The position numbers and the translations under genes were made by a program. DNA of 64,000 nt from Adiantum capillus-veneris (taxonomy: Eukaryota > Streptophyta > Polypodiopsida > Polypodiales > Pteridaceae): positions 7,677,026 through 7,741,025 of the forward strand of contig CM043959.1 of the NCBI GenBank assembly GCA_014529385.2. The letters are read 5' to 3'. The notes below the pieces were generated by a model, which was given only the letters and a program-made list of their open reading frames with translations, was not told where the DNA came from and searched no databases. Below are positions 32,587-43,230 of the stretch, in pieces; the stretch's first letter is position 1; each line of letters opens with the position of its first letter.

Positions 32587-33428
32587 GATGCTAAAGACTG
32601 AAGAATACTAAAGGGCGAGCCCACTGCCTAAGGAAAACTCTGCAGCACTCTCTTGCTGCCCTAGAAGAGCCAGCTGATGTATCCCATTGATTGCAAGAAG
32701 TGTGCAGAAAGCTCCGACCATATCTCAACATAAGTTAGACATCCCGGAAGGAGTAGCACTCAAACATCTAGCCCTCCAAATAATCCACGAAGTAATACTT
32801 GTATCATGACGAAGACAATGCCCTGGGTGGGGGTCAAAATCATTAACCATAGATGGCAGCACGTCCAGCGTGCCCTGTTTACATCCCAAGTTTGTGAGCA
32901 AGAAAACCGGACCTATTGTTGCCCCCTCGTACAACAATTGTGACCCCGAAAACGCTGTAGCCAAGTGGCAGCCCACCAAGCCTATGAGCAACAGAACCGG
33001 ATTTGTTTTTGCCCCCTCCTGTGTGACCTATTGTTGCCCCCTCGTACAACAATTGTGACCCCGAAACGTTGTAGCCAAGTGGCAGCCCACCAAGCCTATG
33101 AGCAACAGAACCGGATTTGTTTTTGCCCCCTCCTGTGTGACCCCAATTCTACGAGCAAAGCCCCATTTGTTGCTTCCCCCTCATACAGCAAGTATGACCC
33201 GGGTAAATGCTCTAGCCTTTCAGATAATCACAAAGTAATATTGCTACGTGACAAAGATGATGCCTAGGGGTGGGGATCATAGGAGGCAACATGCCAAACA
33301 TGCTCTGTCTATATCCCAAGTCTCACATGTGAGAAAAAAAATGGGGTTCTATTGCTGCTCCCTCATATGGCCAGTGCGACCCGAGAAAATTTTCTAGTCT
33401 AGTGACAGCCTCCAGGTCACAAGCCATG
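32587..33428 (-). pseudogene. LINE 3' region, tandemly duplicated
   Basis: The minus strand has SWIIWRARC (about 32,760-32,790), resembling the segment downstream of the zinc region in plant LINE ORF2. Two blocks about 440 bp apart (32,770-32,990 and 33,213-33,430) are diverged copies of each other (for example AAGTAATACTTG against AAGTAATATTGC, then GGGTGGGG). No intact ORF is present. Confidence 0.45.
32914..33143. repeat. 115-bp tandem repeat, two copies
   Basis: TATTGTTGCCCCCTCGTACA starts at 32,914 and 33,029. The copies are almost identical; the second is 1 bp shorter. Diverged further copies lie at about 33,150 and 33,340. Confidence 0.9.
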
Positions 33429-33429
33429 C

Positions 33430-33780
33430 TACAAACTAGCTGAACATGAAAGCATGCAAACTTCCTGCCAACAAAATGGGCAAGACGGGCATACCGAGAA
33501 GAAATGTCGCAAACACTCACCAGTCGGTAATATACATCGCTCACAAGTCAGGTCATACCCAAACTGGGCATTCCAAGTGCCATTTGGTAGTTCCTGATGA
33601 GGTAGCATCCACATCAAGTATGGGCAAGACGGGCATACCGAGAAGGAATGTCGCAAACACTCGCCTGCCTGTAATATACATCGCTCACAAGTCGGGTCAT
33701 GTCCAAACTGCGCATTCCAAGTGCCGATTGGTAGTTCCTAATGAGGTAGCATCCACATCAAGTATGAAATGAGCCTACTG
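33430..33780 (-). pseudogene. LINE zinc-region fragment, 144-bp unit duplicated
   Basis: ATGGGCAAGACGGGCATACC starts at 33,476 and 33,620, giving two 144-bp units. The minus strand reads YDLTCERCILPTGECLRHFF and then SVCPSCP, the same C-x2-C...H-x4-C arrangement as at 28,192-28,442. Confidence 0.6.
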
Positions 33781-34500
33781 ATACCCACATCCTAGATGGA
33801 TGACTCGAAATTTAAAAGGAAGCATGTGAATCTGTTGAACAAGCAAACCATGCATCCTTCAAGACACACAGAGGCCTATCAATACGAAGCAAGATGGACC
33901 TCCCAATGCGCACACAATATTCAAAATGAGAGGCAGAAGCTCTTGGAGTGTCACAAGAGGGCCACCTCCACTCTGCTAGATCCCAAGTCACTCAAGACAG
34001 AGAGCGACCCTCCCATATGCACAGGTCATCCTCATAAGGAAACATTGAATCCACACATGCCCTCTTGCCATAGGAACCAACTACTTGAATGAGTTGCAAA
34101 GTGAGATGAGGAAAATGGGCAAGGGTGCTCAATCTCCTAAAAGCTCAACTTGTAGTGCCATGGCTGGCCATCCTCAAGGGCCAAAAAACCATGGAGCCAC
34201 ACAAGCTGCATGCAAATATAGGGCTAGTAGGCTAGTAGGAGGAGCAAAGAATACCCACCATCCAGCATGTCCCTCTCCCCACGAATAGCAACATGCCAAG
34301 CACCGAGAATAGCTGCATCAATCTCAGCCATATGTATAGCAATCCCTCTGCACATCCCAAGGCCGATAAACTTAGCATCTATCACAGTAGCCTCAGACCA
34401 ACGAAGCACAAAGCGGGCAGGTCCCTCATCCCATCTGGCCCAATCAATATGAGTCCTCTCTCCCAACTGATGGCCATCCTGGATCATCCGTCCAACTGGT
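33781..34500. other. Unassigned stretch with possible LINE RNase H trace
   Basis: There is no convincing gene. The minus strand at 34,224-34,487 reads MAEIDAAILGAWHVAIRGER, which weakly resembles the acid-containing helix of a LINE-type RNase H. The rest has no recognisable content. Confidence 0.3.
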
Positions 34501-35654
34501 GATTACACAGGTCTCACCCAAATTCAAGGAAAATCGGAAACGGACAAACAAGGGGGAGATCAGACTAAAACTAAATGATTTAAAAAGCAATAGCCAGACA
34601 ATGCAGCAAATAAACAGAAGAGGGACAGGGAACTAGGAGGAAAGAGTCCATTAAGTGCTAAATTCAAATGGATAAATAACTTTCTTTCGCAACCACTCAA
34701 CACAGCCTTCTAAGTTATGTTCAAAGAAATTGCAAAGTTAGTGAGGATGAGGGAGGAAGGGGAAAAAGCCTGAATCAGAGATTCTTCAAAGGGAGATCAT
34801 TCTCTTCGAAGACACTCAGGGACATCAAGACAAATGTCACAAAGCTAAAAAAACAAGTAGATTTTGTAAACTGTCCTTGTGCAGCAAATCAACACAAAGC
34901 CAAGACAAACCTCACAAAGCTAAAAAATAATAGATTTTGTAAACTGTGCTTGCGCAGCAAATCAACACAAAGCCAAGTCAAATTTCAGAAAGCTACAAAA
35001 TAAGTAGATTTTTGTAATCTGTGCATGCGCAGTAAGAATTGCAGAGAAAAAAACAGACATTGTTTTATTTGCACCCAAGAAGTGGACACAATTCCCCCGC
35101 TTGCTCTGGGAAAAAACCCGGCGAGTGTAAAACGAAAAATGAGCATTGTTTCTTTTCTAAGTTCTTTACAAATTCAATCCATAAACACTTATAAGGGGAG
35201 CTACCCCATTGATTTGATTGCATCTAGCAACTTGGGTGTCTGCTCCAATTTGAAAGGCATTTGGAGGGCATACTTACAACTATGTGAGCTCTAATCTTTT
35301 CCTAATCACAATCACAGTAGGAACGACAAATATCTATGAAGACTATGTTATAGTCTCTATACTGTCCAAGCAATCAATTGTGGAAAACCTTTTTTCCTTA
35401 TCCAAGGTAATAGACCAAAGATATGCTTTTCCATACTCAATTACAGCTCCATCTTGGCTGTGGAATCATATTTTTGTTAAAAACTTAAAAGCCCTATTTC
35501 CCTAATGCAAAGTAACAAACCAAAGATGAGCTTTGTTCCATGCTACAACTACAGCTCCACCTTGGTTGTGACATCATATTCTTGAAAGATGAAGGTATTT
35601 TATGGTTTCAACGGACTCTCATACTAACCCATTCGACAGAGCTTGTATATATAC
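34501..35654. other. Non-coding stretch downstream of the MAPKKK exons
   Basis: On the kinase strand this is the sequence after exon 7, so it is part of its next intron or its breakpoint flank. It holds three copies of a 73-75-bp repeat (34,838-35,040, AAAGCTAAAA...GCGCAGCAAATC) and two copies of a roughly 105-bp repeat (about 35,395-35,600, ACCAAAGAT...ACAGCTCCA). I searched it for the next kinase exon (the GTTKSHPP region) and did not find it. Confidence 0.6.
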
Positions 35655-36729
35655 CTCTTGAAACTGTTGACTCCATGGAGCTTTGCCAGTTGCCATCTCA
35701 ATTATGGTGCATCCAACACTCCAAATATCTGCAGGTCTATCGGCTAAAGAAAAGTTAGAGATGACACACTAACAAGATAAAGTAAGACTGTGTCAGACCA
35801 CTGAAAAGCCACAGAGACAAAGTTCTTACAAGCTGTGCCCAGTTTGCCTTATGACCTCTGGCGCCATCCAGTAAGGAGTTCCTTTCATCGACTTCGCTCC
35901 TGAAATAGTAACCTGCAGTCTCAAATCAGTTATGAGTGTGACATAACCCGGCAGCCGCTGCTGCTTTGGCAACATCAAGGTCAGTGAGCTTCGAGAAACT
36001 GACCAGCTCCACGACCTGCTTTGAGGCCCCAAAATCAGCAAGCTTGATAACACCTTTGTTGTCCACCAAGATATTGGCACCCTACAAAAGTCCTATCGTG
36101 ACATCATCAGCTGCACAAAGAACTCTTGTCTTCTCTAATGCATGGTAGTAGTTCAAGGGTGCCTCGAAAAGTCTCTCCCTGTGGTCATGTCAAACAGGCA
36201 TCGCACTTGCACATTGGGGCAATCCAACAAGATGATAGCTGTGCACTTGTTGCATTCAACCCAAACTCTTGTGCCAAGCGATGTTGATTCAATTTTCGAT
36301 GGATAAACTAACCTTGATGTCTCGATGCATAATCCCATTTTTGTGTAGGTATTCCAAGCCTTGCAATAGTTGCCGGCTGTACATTCGGATAACCTGTATA
36401 TGTGACACAATTTGAACAGACAATGTGTAAAACTATTGTGGGGGTCTCTCCTAAAAGAGAATATGAACAAGAGCAAAGAGCTTACCGACTCTGGGAAGGA
36501 GCCAAATTTTCCAAGAAGAGATGCAATAGACCCTCCAGGAACAAATTCCAGAAATATGTTGAGGGCACCATCCTCCCTTGCAGTTCCCAAGTATCTCTGC
36601 AATGGCACAAGATTAACATGAGGAGTCTTTATACCCATAGTGTGAGCTTCCATGACCTAAGTTTGGCCTTTACGTTTCTCTCTTGTAACAATGCCAGAGA
36701 AACCTCTAAAGTGTAAGTGTGTGTGTGTG

Positions 36730-36823
<94 letters not shown>

Positions 36824-37241
36824 CCACAATATGAGGATGAGAGAGGTTTTGCAGCAGCTTGACTTCATCCTCCAATTCCTTTAGGTGTGCCTTCATTTAA
36901 TTGATTGAAATCAAGAGACAGTAGTAGTTATGTTTGTTCAGGCCCAACCCTAACGCTTAGAATACCTGAGACTTCTCTCTGGTCACATTCTTAGCTGCAA
37001 CCAGGACCTGCTTGACGGCCAAAAGCTCCCCTGAGTCAAGGTTCATGCCCATGTACACGCTGCCAAAAGCTCCCGCGCCAATAAGCTCACCCTTTCGCCA
37101 TCGAATTGTGTTTGATCTGGGACTCGGACAAAGACTTTGGAGGTTCATAGTTTCTGCTGAGTCCATGGAATCCTTGAGAAGTTCGAACAGAGGGGGTCTA
37201 GTCTTCGCTGCAGGAGAAGAAGAACTCTTTTGGTTCAGCAT
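35655..37241 (-). CDS. MAPKKK of ANP/NPK1 type, N-terminal seven exons (partial)
   Basis: Minus-strand exons: 37,241-36,966, 36,890-36,825, 36,596-36,486, 36,393-36,313, 36,081-36,004, 35,912-35,830 and 35,736-35,655. All junctions are GT-AG and the frame is kept throughout with no stop. The kinase landmarks are in order: [132 protein letters not shown]. Every catalytic residue is present. Family members act at the top of the MAPK cascade for cytokinesis and stress. The C-lobe remainder and regulatory tail are missing from the window. Either a very long intron 7 leads out of it or the gene is a truncated copy. The start codon at 37,241 is a guess; exon 1 is open further upstream. Confidence 0.88.
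36717..36819. repeat. (GT)n(GA)n microsatellite in kinase intron 2
   Basis: About 70 bp of GT repeats are followed by about 35 bp of GA repeats. They lie immediately after the exon 2 donor on the minus strand, only a few bases from it. Confidence 0.95.
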
Positions 37242-37439
37242 GACGCAGAAGAGCAGCAGGCAGCTTGTTTTTAACGGTCGTCTCTCTTTTCCCCCCTCCC
37301 CCTCCTCCGCCCCAGCCCGCCAAGCCCCAACAAAACAAAAACACAATTCCAATTTCGACATATAAATGTTTACTTTGCTAAGGGTTAGTTCACATGGAAG
37401 AGTGGTTGCCAAACGGTTGCGAACCCAAGGAGTTCCCAT

Positions 37440-38716
37440 TGTGACGCCCCAGTTTCTGGGCGCGTCGGGGAGGGGGCCCGGCGGGGATTTATACCCGCGC
37501 GCGGCGGAGGGGACTTCTGTCTTCAAGGGGCCCGGCGGGGATTTATACCCGCGCGCGGCCGAGGGGACTTCTACCTTCAAGGGCCCGGCGGGGATTTATA
37601 CCCGCGCGCGGCCGAGGGACAAGGTGTTGCTTCAAGGGGTCCTGGCGCGGACGGCACCGGCTCGGACGGGACCGGCTCGGGCGTGGTTGCGTTCCATGGG
37701 TTGACGGCCGTTTGCGTTTCGCGGGTCTTCGCGGGTCTTGCGTTTCAGGTCCCTAGCCCCACGTAGCCTCAGGCTCCGCCGCACCGCCGACGGGTCATAG
37801 CGTGCCCCGGGGAACCTTGCGTGGAGTCCCCACGGTGCGCGAGTGCGTGGAGTGAGGCTACAGTGTCTAGGTGGGGGGTCCCCTCCCGTGGCCGGTCTTC
37901 GGGAGGCTCATACCCCTTATATACACCCCCGTTTGAAGAGAGTTCGACGACCGCGTCGAACGTGGGAAAAGAGTGCTCGGCTATGCATGAGGCCGTGGGG
38001 ACAAAGGGGTGCATATAAGTGCAAGTGACAAAACTGTTCCCAAATGCAAGTAAGTCGGCATGCTTTGTTTTTGTCAATTTTGAAAATGAGTGAGTGAGTA
38101 TTTTTGGGGTTTTGGCAGAAGGCTGAAAAAGTATGCTTTGAACACCCAAGTAGAATTCCCCGTACTTGAGCGTTCCCCGAATAGGTAACCCAGTGTGCGC
38201 GGAGCCACCTGCTGCGTTGGTCCGCGCGGAGGCTTCTTGAAAGCCGAATCTGAAAGAGCGTTCCGTCGCAATGCAGCACTTGCGAGTTGGTCCCTGTTTG
38301 GACGTCGTTTGGATCTTCAGCTCAGCATGGGCCACAAAACGTGGCCGGGGCGCGACGAACACCGTTGGCTTGGTTCGTCGCGTTTTTGGAGATTCTCTGT
38401 TTTTGTTATAAAGAGCCCTGTCTGGCTCGCATCTGCCTTTTCTTCATGTGGAGAGCCCTGTCTGGCTCACATCTTTGCTTTTTGTGTCTGGAGGTGCCCG
38501 GCTCGGATCGGGGCCGGCGCGGGTCACGGGTGACGGCCCGTTGTTCAGGGAACGCGTCACGGGGCGGAGGGCATGTGGTTGCTTTCTGGAGCTCTCTTCA
38601 CCAGGATTTTGACGACCCGGGCCATTGCGGTTGGAGTCGTCGTGAGGATCGTGCGCGTCGGGCACGTCGATCTTCGGCTCGTTTCCAGGAGCTCGTTCTG
38701 GAGCTCTTATACCAAG
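37440..38716 (-). repeat. GC-rich LTR-like block
   Basis: The block starts TGTGACGCCCCAG and carries three 53-54-bp tandem units (from about 37,477, 37,531 and 37,584; CCCGGCGGGGATTTATACCC). On the minus strand there is a TATA box (TGTATATAAGGGG at about 37,912-37,924). The same terminus recurs at 38,717 and 38,779, the latter preceded by an inverted primer-site sequence. I read this as a minus-strand LTR, or LTR plus leader, of an otherwise lost element. Long ORFs here are by-products of GC content. Confidence 0.55.
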
Positions 38717-38950
38717 TGTGACGCCCCAGTTTCTGGGCGCGTCGGGGAGGGGCCGTTTTCCTTTGCTCTGATACCAAATGTGACGCCCCAGTTTCTGGGC
38801 GCGTCGGGGAGGGGCCGTTTTCCTCACGGGTGGTTTTGTGCTGGTTGCAAACCTCACGTTGCCAACTGGTTGCCATCCTGCTCCATCCCTCGGAGGTGGA
38901 GCAAGAGTGCAACCACACTACAAGACAAACTGATCATGCCATTTTTCTAT
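38717..38950 (-). repeat. Duplicated LTR terminus with primer-binding site
   Basis: TGTGACGCCCCAGTTTCTGG occurs at 38,717 and 38,779 (62-bp period). Between them the minus strand reads TGGTATCAGAGCAAAGG (38,776-38,760), a tRNA-iMet primer site directly after an LTR end. A degenerate version (TTGGTATAAGAGC) precedes the first copy. Confidence 0.6.
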
Positions 38951-39031
38951 TAAGAAATACTAAGTTTAGACAAATGGTGGGGCTTAAATGAAGTTCTCTC
39001 TCTTCTTTCTTACCTTTCCAAAAAAATTCGA

Positions 39032-39231
39032 CACTCACGTGAACAAAACACACTTCGGTTCTCGGTTGCCAATTGGTTCGCAACCATCTCTCTACGTGAA
39101 GTGACCCTAAGCCTAGGGTAAAGGGGCCCGCCACTCACGTGAACAAAACACACTTCGTTTCTCAGTTGCCAATTGGTTCACAACCATCTCTCCACGTGAA
39201 GTGACCCTAAGCCTAGGGTAAAGGGGCAAGA
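39032..39231. repeat. 100-bp tandem repeat, two copies
   Basis: CACTCACGTGAACAAAACAC starts at 39,032 and 39,132. The copies differ at a few positions. Each holds a CACGTG core and TGCCAATTGGTTCNCAACC. Confidence 0.9.
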
Positions 39232-41286
39232 CATGGGACGAGTGCCTTTCAAAAGTCCCCCCCTTGGAATATACTTTGGAATTTTGTTGATGTGTAAACT
39301 TGTGAATTGTTGATAAGTGTATTATTAAAGAGTCTTGAGTGTCTCTAAGCAATGAAAAACCTCAAATATAGCATTCAAATCAAATTAAAAAATATCAATC
39401 ATGGTACTACCTAATTCGACTTTTCACGAGGAATATGTGCAATTTTGACATTTCACATCCGACGAGATTTGTAAAAACCCCCCCCAAAATTACGATTTTA
39501 TTTTTTGAACTGGCCTAGAGGTGGCAGCTTGGCATGATCTAGGCCACTGCTAATCGCATGGCTAGCAACCTTAGGCTTACCACGTAAATAATGAACATTG
39601 GCCTTACATAGTCTTTTAATATCATCACCGCAACTCATGCAAACCCCAACGATAAGTTGAAAACATTCCCTCGTTTCGTTTCTAGAAGCCAACATTGATT
39701 GTTCTAACAGAGCATTAGCAAAGCTCATCATTGACCTCGCCCAAAAGAATGAGGAGGAGGAAAGGTTTCCCTAAAGCCTCAATCAAGATGTATGTTGAGC
39801 TTCCTCATTACTTCATCTAATTTTGCACACTAGTAGGCAAGTGGCACATGGTTGTGAGACAAGTAGGAGAGGTGTTGTGAATTGTTGTGTTGCAAGACCG
39901 TCCAATGCAGGTGCCCACACCCTCGCCTTCCGCCACTTCCTAAACTACGTCCCTCACACGCTCATATTTTGGAGCCGCATGTGACGAAGTCGATGAAGGA
40001 GAAGACCGAGACGAGAAACACCCATCCCCTGAGCCTCACAAATAAGAAATAGACCAAGGTGCAGAGTTGCAACGTATACCCTCTGAGCGCGAAAAAAAAC
40101 AATGCAAAGCCAATGTGTATTGCATGAAGTGACACGAGAGTGACACCCTCTAAGCCCCAATCTAGCATTCTCAACAAAGAAGAGATAAAGAAGGCTGCCT
40201 CCCACCTATCAAAAGAGGAGATGAAAAAAGGTACCTCCTAGCTTGGAGAGATGAAGAGGGCTACCTCCCAACCAGTAAAAAAGTATATTTTCACAAAGAT
40301 CCATCAAGAGGACGAACTTCTGTGGTTGAAAAATTATTGCATGCTCACATAAAAGGGCAAGAAGACCCAGGCAAAGGCCCGCACCAACCAAGTCACAGAG
40401 ATGAAGATGGTGCTCTCCCGTCTATAAGAAGAGGAAGGAAATTGGACATGCAAACCCTAGCAAAGGCTCCATCCGACCTAGTCATGGAGATGAGAATGGC
40501 AAAGGCTTTGCTTTGCCGAGCCAAACAAATTATGAAGAGGGATGTCGCTTACCCAACCTCATTGGAGACAAAGATGGCAATCTACCTCCGCAATCCCTAC
40601 TATGCTTGAACGTTGTGGATGAAGATGGAGAAGAAGGTAACCTCCTACCAAATCTAATAGGAGGCACTTGCAAGGACTCAATTCTATTGCATGAGAGATA
40701 GGATGTAGATAAGGTAACGTAAATTTGATGTTGCGGAGCACATTCTCTCATTGCTTTTACAGCAAGATGTTGGTTTCCTTCCAAATGCTATGGCTTCAAT
40801 GTGTTATAAGCCGATCAACATTGTATGTTGCATTTCATCTTCCTGAATCGCATACCTCAACCTCGTGCGAAGATGAAAGGTGAGATGTTGTTGGTCCGAT
40901 ATTTCAAGTGCTTTTCTTGAACCCTAGATGTGCTCATCATATCACCTCAGGTGCCTCAGAATCACATCACCATATAGCTACTTCAAATATTGGTTGGTGG
41001 TCTAGTTCAAAATGTTAAACAAAGAGTTGATATTTGGCTTCTCACCACGGCCATTAAAACTGACAATGAGGCAATTTCAAAGAGTTTTTGCAGTGAAGCA
41101 GATCACTCATCATGAGCCCTCAACCCCACAAACACATGATGTCTCTCTTTTACTTGTCCAAGAACACCACCAACATCCAAAATTTATCTAATCGGGCCTT
41201 CAAGAAAAAAACACCCACGATGGTAAGCAAGCCCAATTCAAAAGCAGTAGCTCATGCAATCATGATGATTAATATGTATTCGTCTA
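39232..41286. other. Unassigned intergenic DNA
   Basis: I recognise no gene. 40,180-40,680 is rich in loosely repeated GAGATGAA and GGCTACCTCC motifs (40-60-bp imperfect spacing), suggesting an old minisatellite. The small ORFs here have no recognisable domains. Confidence 0.4.
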
Positions 41287-41636
41287 GTGCCAAGAAGCCA
41301 CGTCGGCTGTTTTGACAAAGTTTTAGTAAAAATCATCATCAATTTTGCCTTGACGAGAGAGAATGTTAAAGAGAGTGGCATTAAGCTTCTTGACTACTTC
41401 GTCAAAAGTTTACTCACTAGCATGAATGTTAATCTTCCCACTAAAAGCAAGCATGTAGATAAGGAGAAACACAAAAGTAAGCATTCAAATTCAACCTTCC
41501 TTGGGCTTTTTGTCCCTAATGATAGAGGGGGAATGAAAGATCTACAAAAGGATCTTGAGCATGACGCTAAGTTGAAAGAAGGGGAACAACACAGAAGCAG
41601 TGGTGATGGTAGACATGATAGAATAAGCGAACACAA
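41287..41636 (+). pseudogene. PRP22/DHX8-like RNA helicase pseudogene, N-terminal part
   Basis: Translation (frame of 41,287) gives HVGCFDKVLVKII..., then LLDYFVKSLLTSMN, a Lys-rich linker, and LFVPNDRGGMKDLQKDLEHD. These match the order seen in the N-terminus of plant PRP22/DHX8-type DEAH helicases (spliceosomal disassembly). The frame then enters an Arg/His/Asp-rich segment and is cut at 41,636 by element F. Removing F and one CACAA restores the frame into 51,898 onward. There is no obvious start codon or promoter. Confidence 0.72.
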
Positions 41637-42297
41637 TGTTATGAGCGCGTATAGAGCTAGAAGAGAGCAAGAGGAGGCGCTCACAATGTACAAGAACTTG
41701 GATTTGATGATAAGCTTAATATTGATTACAAGACTTAATACTTTATTAAGAGAGCTAGATACAAGACTTGGATTACATGACTCGAGTACAAGACAAGGCT
41801 TGATTGCAAGGACAAGGCTTGAACATAAGAACTAGAAGAGGGATTTTCCTCATAGGAGGCTCACAACTGGTGTTGGCAAGACTGAGGAGCTTGTGGCCCA
41901 AGACCCCTATTTATACTAGTGCTCGAGGAGGTTAGTACTTTCTAGGTTCTTCTTGAGGAGGTTAGAATCTTCTAGAACCTTCTTGATCCTTCTAGTTCTT
42001 CTAGAACCTTCTTCAACTTTCTAGAGCTTTCCAGAAACTTCTAGCTTCTTTCGGAATCTTCTCCAAGCTTCTAGAAACTTCTTGATCCTTCTAGTTCTTC
42101 TAGATCCTTCTTCAACTTTCTAGAGCTTTCCAGAAACTTCTAGATTATTCCGGAATCTTCTCCATGCTTTTAGAAACTTCTAGAATCTCCTTGATACTTT
42201 TAAAACTTCTAGAATCTTCTAGAGCCTTCTAGCGATGATGTAGGCGATGACATAGGCGATGATGCAGGCAGCGACCGACTCTCAAGCATCCATGACA
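41637..42297 (-). repeat. F 3' LTR
   Basis: This 661-bp LTR is TGTCATGGATGC...CGCTCATAACA on the minus strand. It carries 88 bp more than the 5' LTR, from an internal duplication within the TTCTAGAA-rich array. The TATA box TATAAATA lies at about 41,914-41,921 on the minus strand. Confidence 0.93.
41940..42236 (-). promoter_or_regulatory. Heat-shock-element array in F 3' LTR
   Basis: There are repeated alternating TTC/GAA units, including TTCTAGAACCTTC (twice), GAAACTTCTAGAA and TTCTAGAATCTTCTAGA. These fit the three-unit heat-shock-element rule nTTCnnGAAnnTTC. The array is upstream of the TATA box in the transcribed (minus) direction, within about 30-330 bp. Confidence 0.7.
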
Positions 42298-42928
42298 TTA
42301 CCCCCTCCTCTAGCGACGAGTTCCACGAGGAGCAGTGGTGTTCCTGAGTTGGGCTTCCATGGATGTTGTTGATGGAACTCTTGGACTTTGAGAGATGCAT
42401 ATTGTAGATTGTGTGCTGGTTCCTAGGTTCGTTCACTAACATCATAGCCTCTCCAATGCACCAAATACTGTAACCTGCCACGCGAAACTCGAGAATCTAG
42501 GACTTTCTCGACCTCATATTTGTCATGTCCTTGAATCTCAACCGAAGGAGGTGGTTGTAGGGCTCTTCTTGGGATCTTAGATGTGTGACAAGGTTCTAGG
42601 AGTGAGACATGAAAGACCGGATGGATTTTGATGGATGAGGGCAATCGGAGTCCATAGGTGACTGGATTGACTTGACGGATAATTTTAAACGAGCCAAGCC
42701 TTCGATAATCAAGCTTTTGACAGGGACGAGATGAACGCAGATCACGTCGGAGGAGCCACACTTTTTCCCCTTCTTTGTATTTTGGATGCTGCATGTGATG
42801 GAGATCTGCACTTTCCTTATACTTGGATTGAGCTTCTTTGATATGAATTGTAAGTTCTTTGTGAATTGCAGATAATTGTTGTGTAAGATGAATAGCAGCT
42901 GGAATCTTGACTTGATAGTGTCTGTGGA
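42298..42928 (-). pseudogene. F integrase C-terminus and chromodomain
   Basis: Minus-strand text: AAIHLTQQLSAIHKEL, YKEGEKVWLLRRDLRS, a GPF/Y-like module LGSFKIIRQVNPVTYGLRLP, HPVFHVSLLEPC, then the chromodomain YEVEKVLDSRVSRGRLQYLV-HWRGYDVSERT. The following Trp codon of TWEP is TAG. The tail continues HNLQYASLKVQEFHQQHPW to the purine tract. The chromodomain keeps the aromatic-cage-type pattern (Y, W, Y), unlike the A/B/D/E type. Confidence 0.85.
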
Positions 42929-43141
42929 TGTTGGAATTAGGGTTGTAGAGAAACACACACAGCTTGGAGAAGACGAAGAAAGCTCAAGGCACACAATAGA
43001 GAGTGTGTTACTTAGTGTGCAATGGAAAGATAGATAGCCCTAGAGTGATGGGCGTATATACAATGCACGAGGGAAAAAACCTCCTAAAGAGGGAAAAAAT
43101 GCCCCGGTGGTCCTAGTGTGTTCACACACATCACTACCACA
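42929..43141 (-). repeat. Copia 3' LTR
   Basis: This 213-bp LTR (plus strand TGTTGGAATTAGG...CACTACCACA) is preceded in the transcribed direction by a purine-rich CTAGGGGGGGA about 15 bp away. Confidence 0.9.
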
Positions 43142-43230
43142 TGTATATGGTAACAAATCCCCCCCTAGAGTGATGCGGTGAACGAGAGTTGGCACATGAG
43201 TAAAGGAAGTGCCATGCCCTGAGGACATGA

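Noticed and set aside
36629..36896. Leu/Ser/His/Thr repeat ORFs near the kinase
   Set aside because: They read through the GT/GA microsatellite of kinase intron 2; the real exon 2 is the 66-nt piece 36,825-36,890.
37769..38857. Several ORFs of 100-197 codons in the GC-rich block
   Set aside because: Overlapping frames on both strands in CpG-rich repeated DNA with LTR signals and no recognisable domain; length is explained by base composition.
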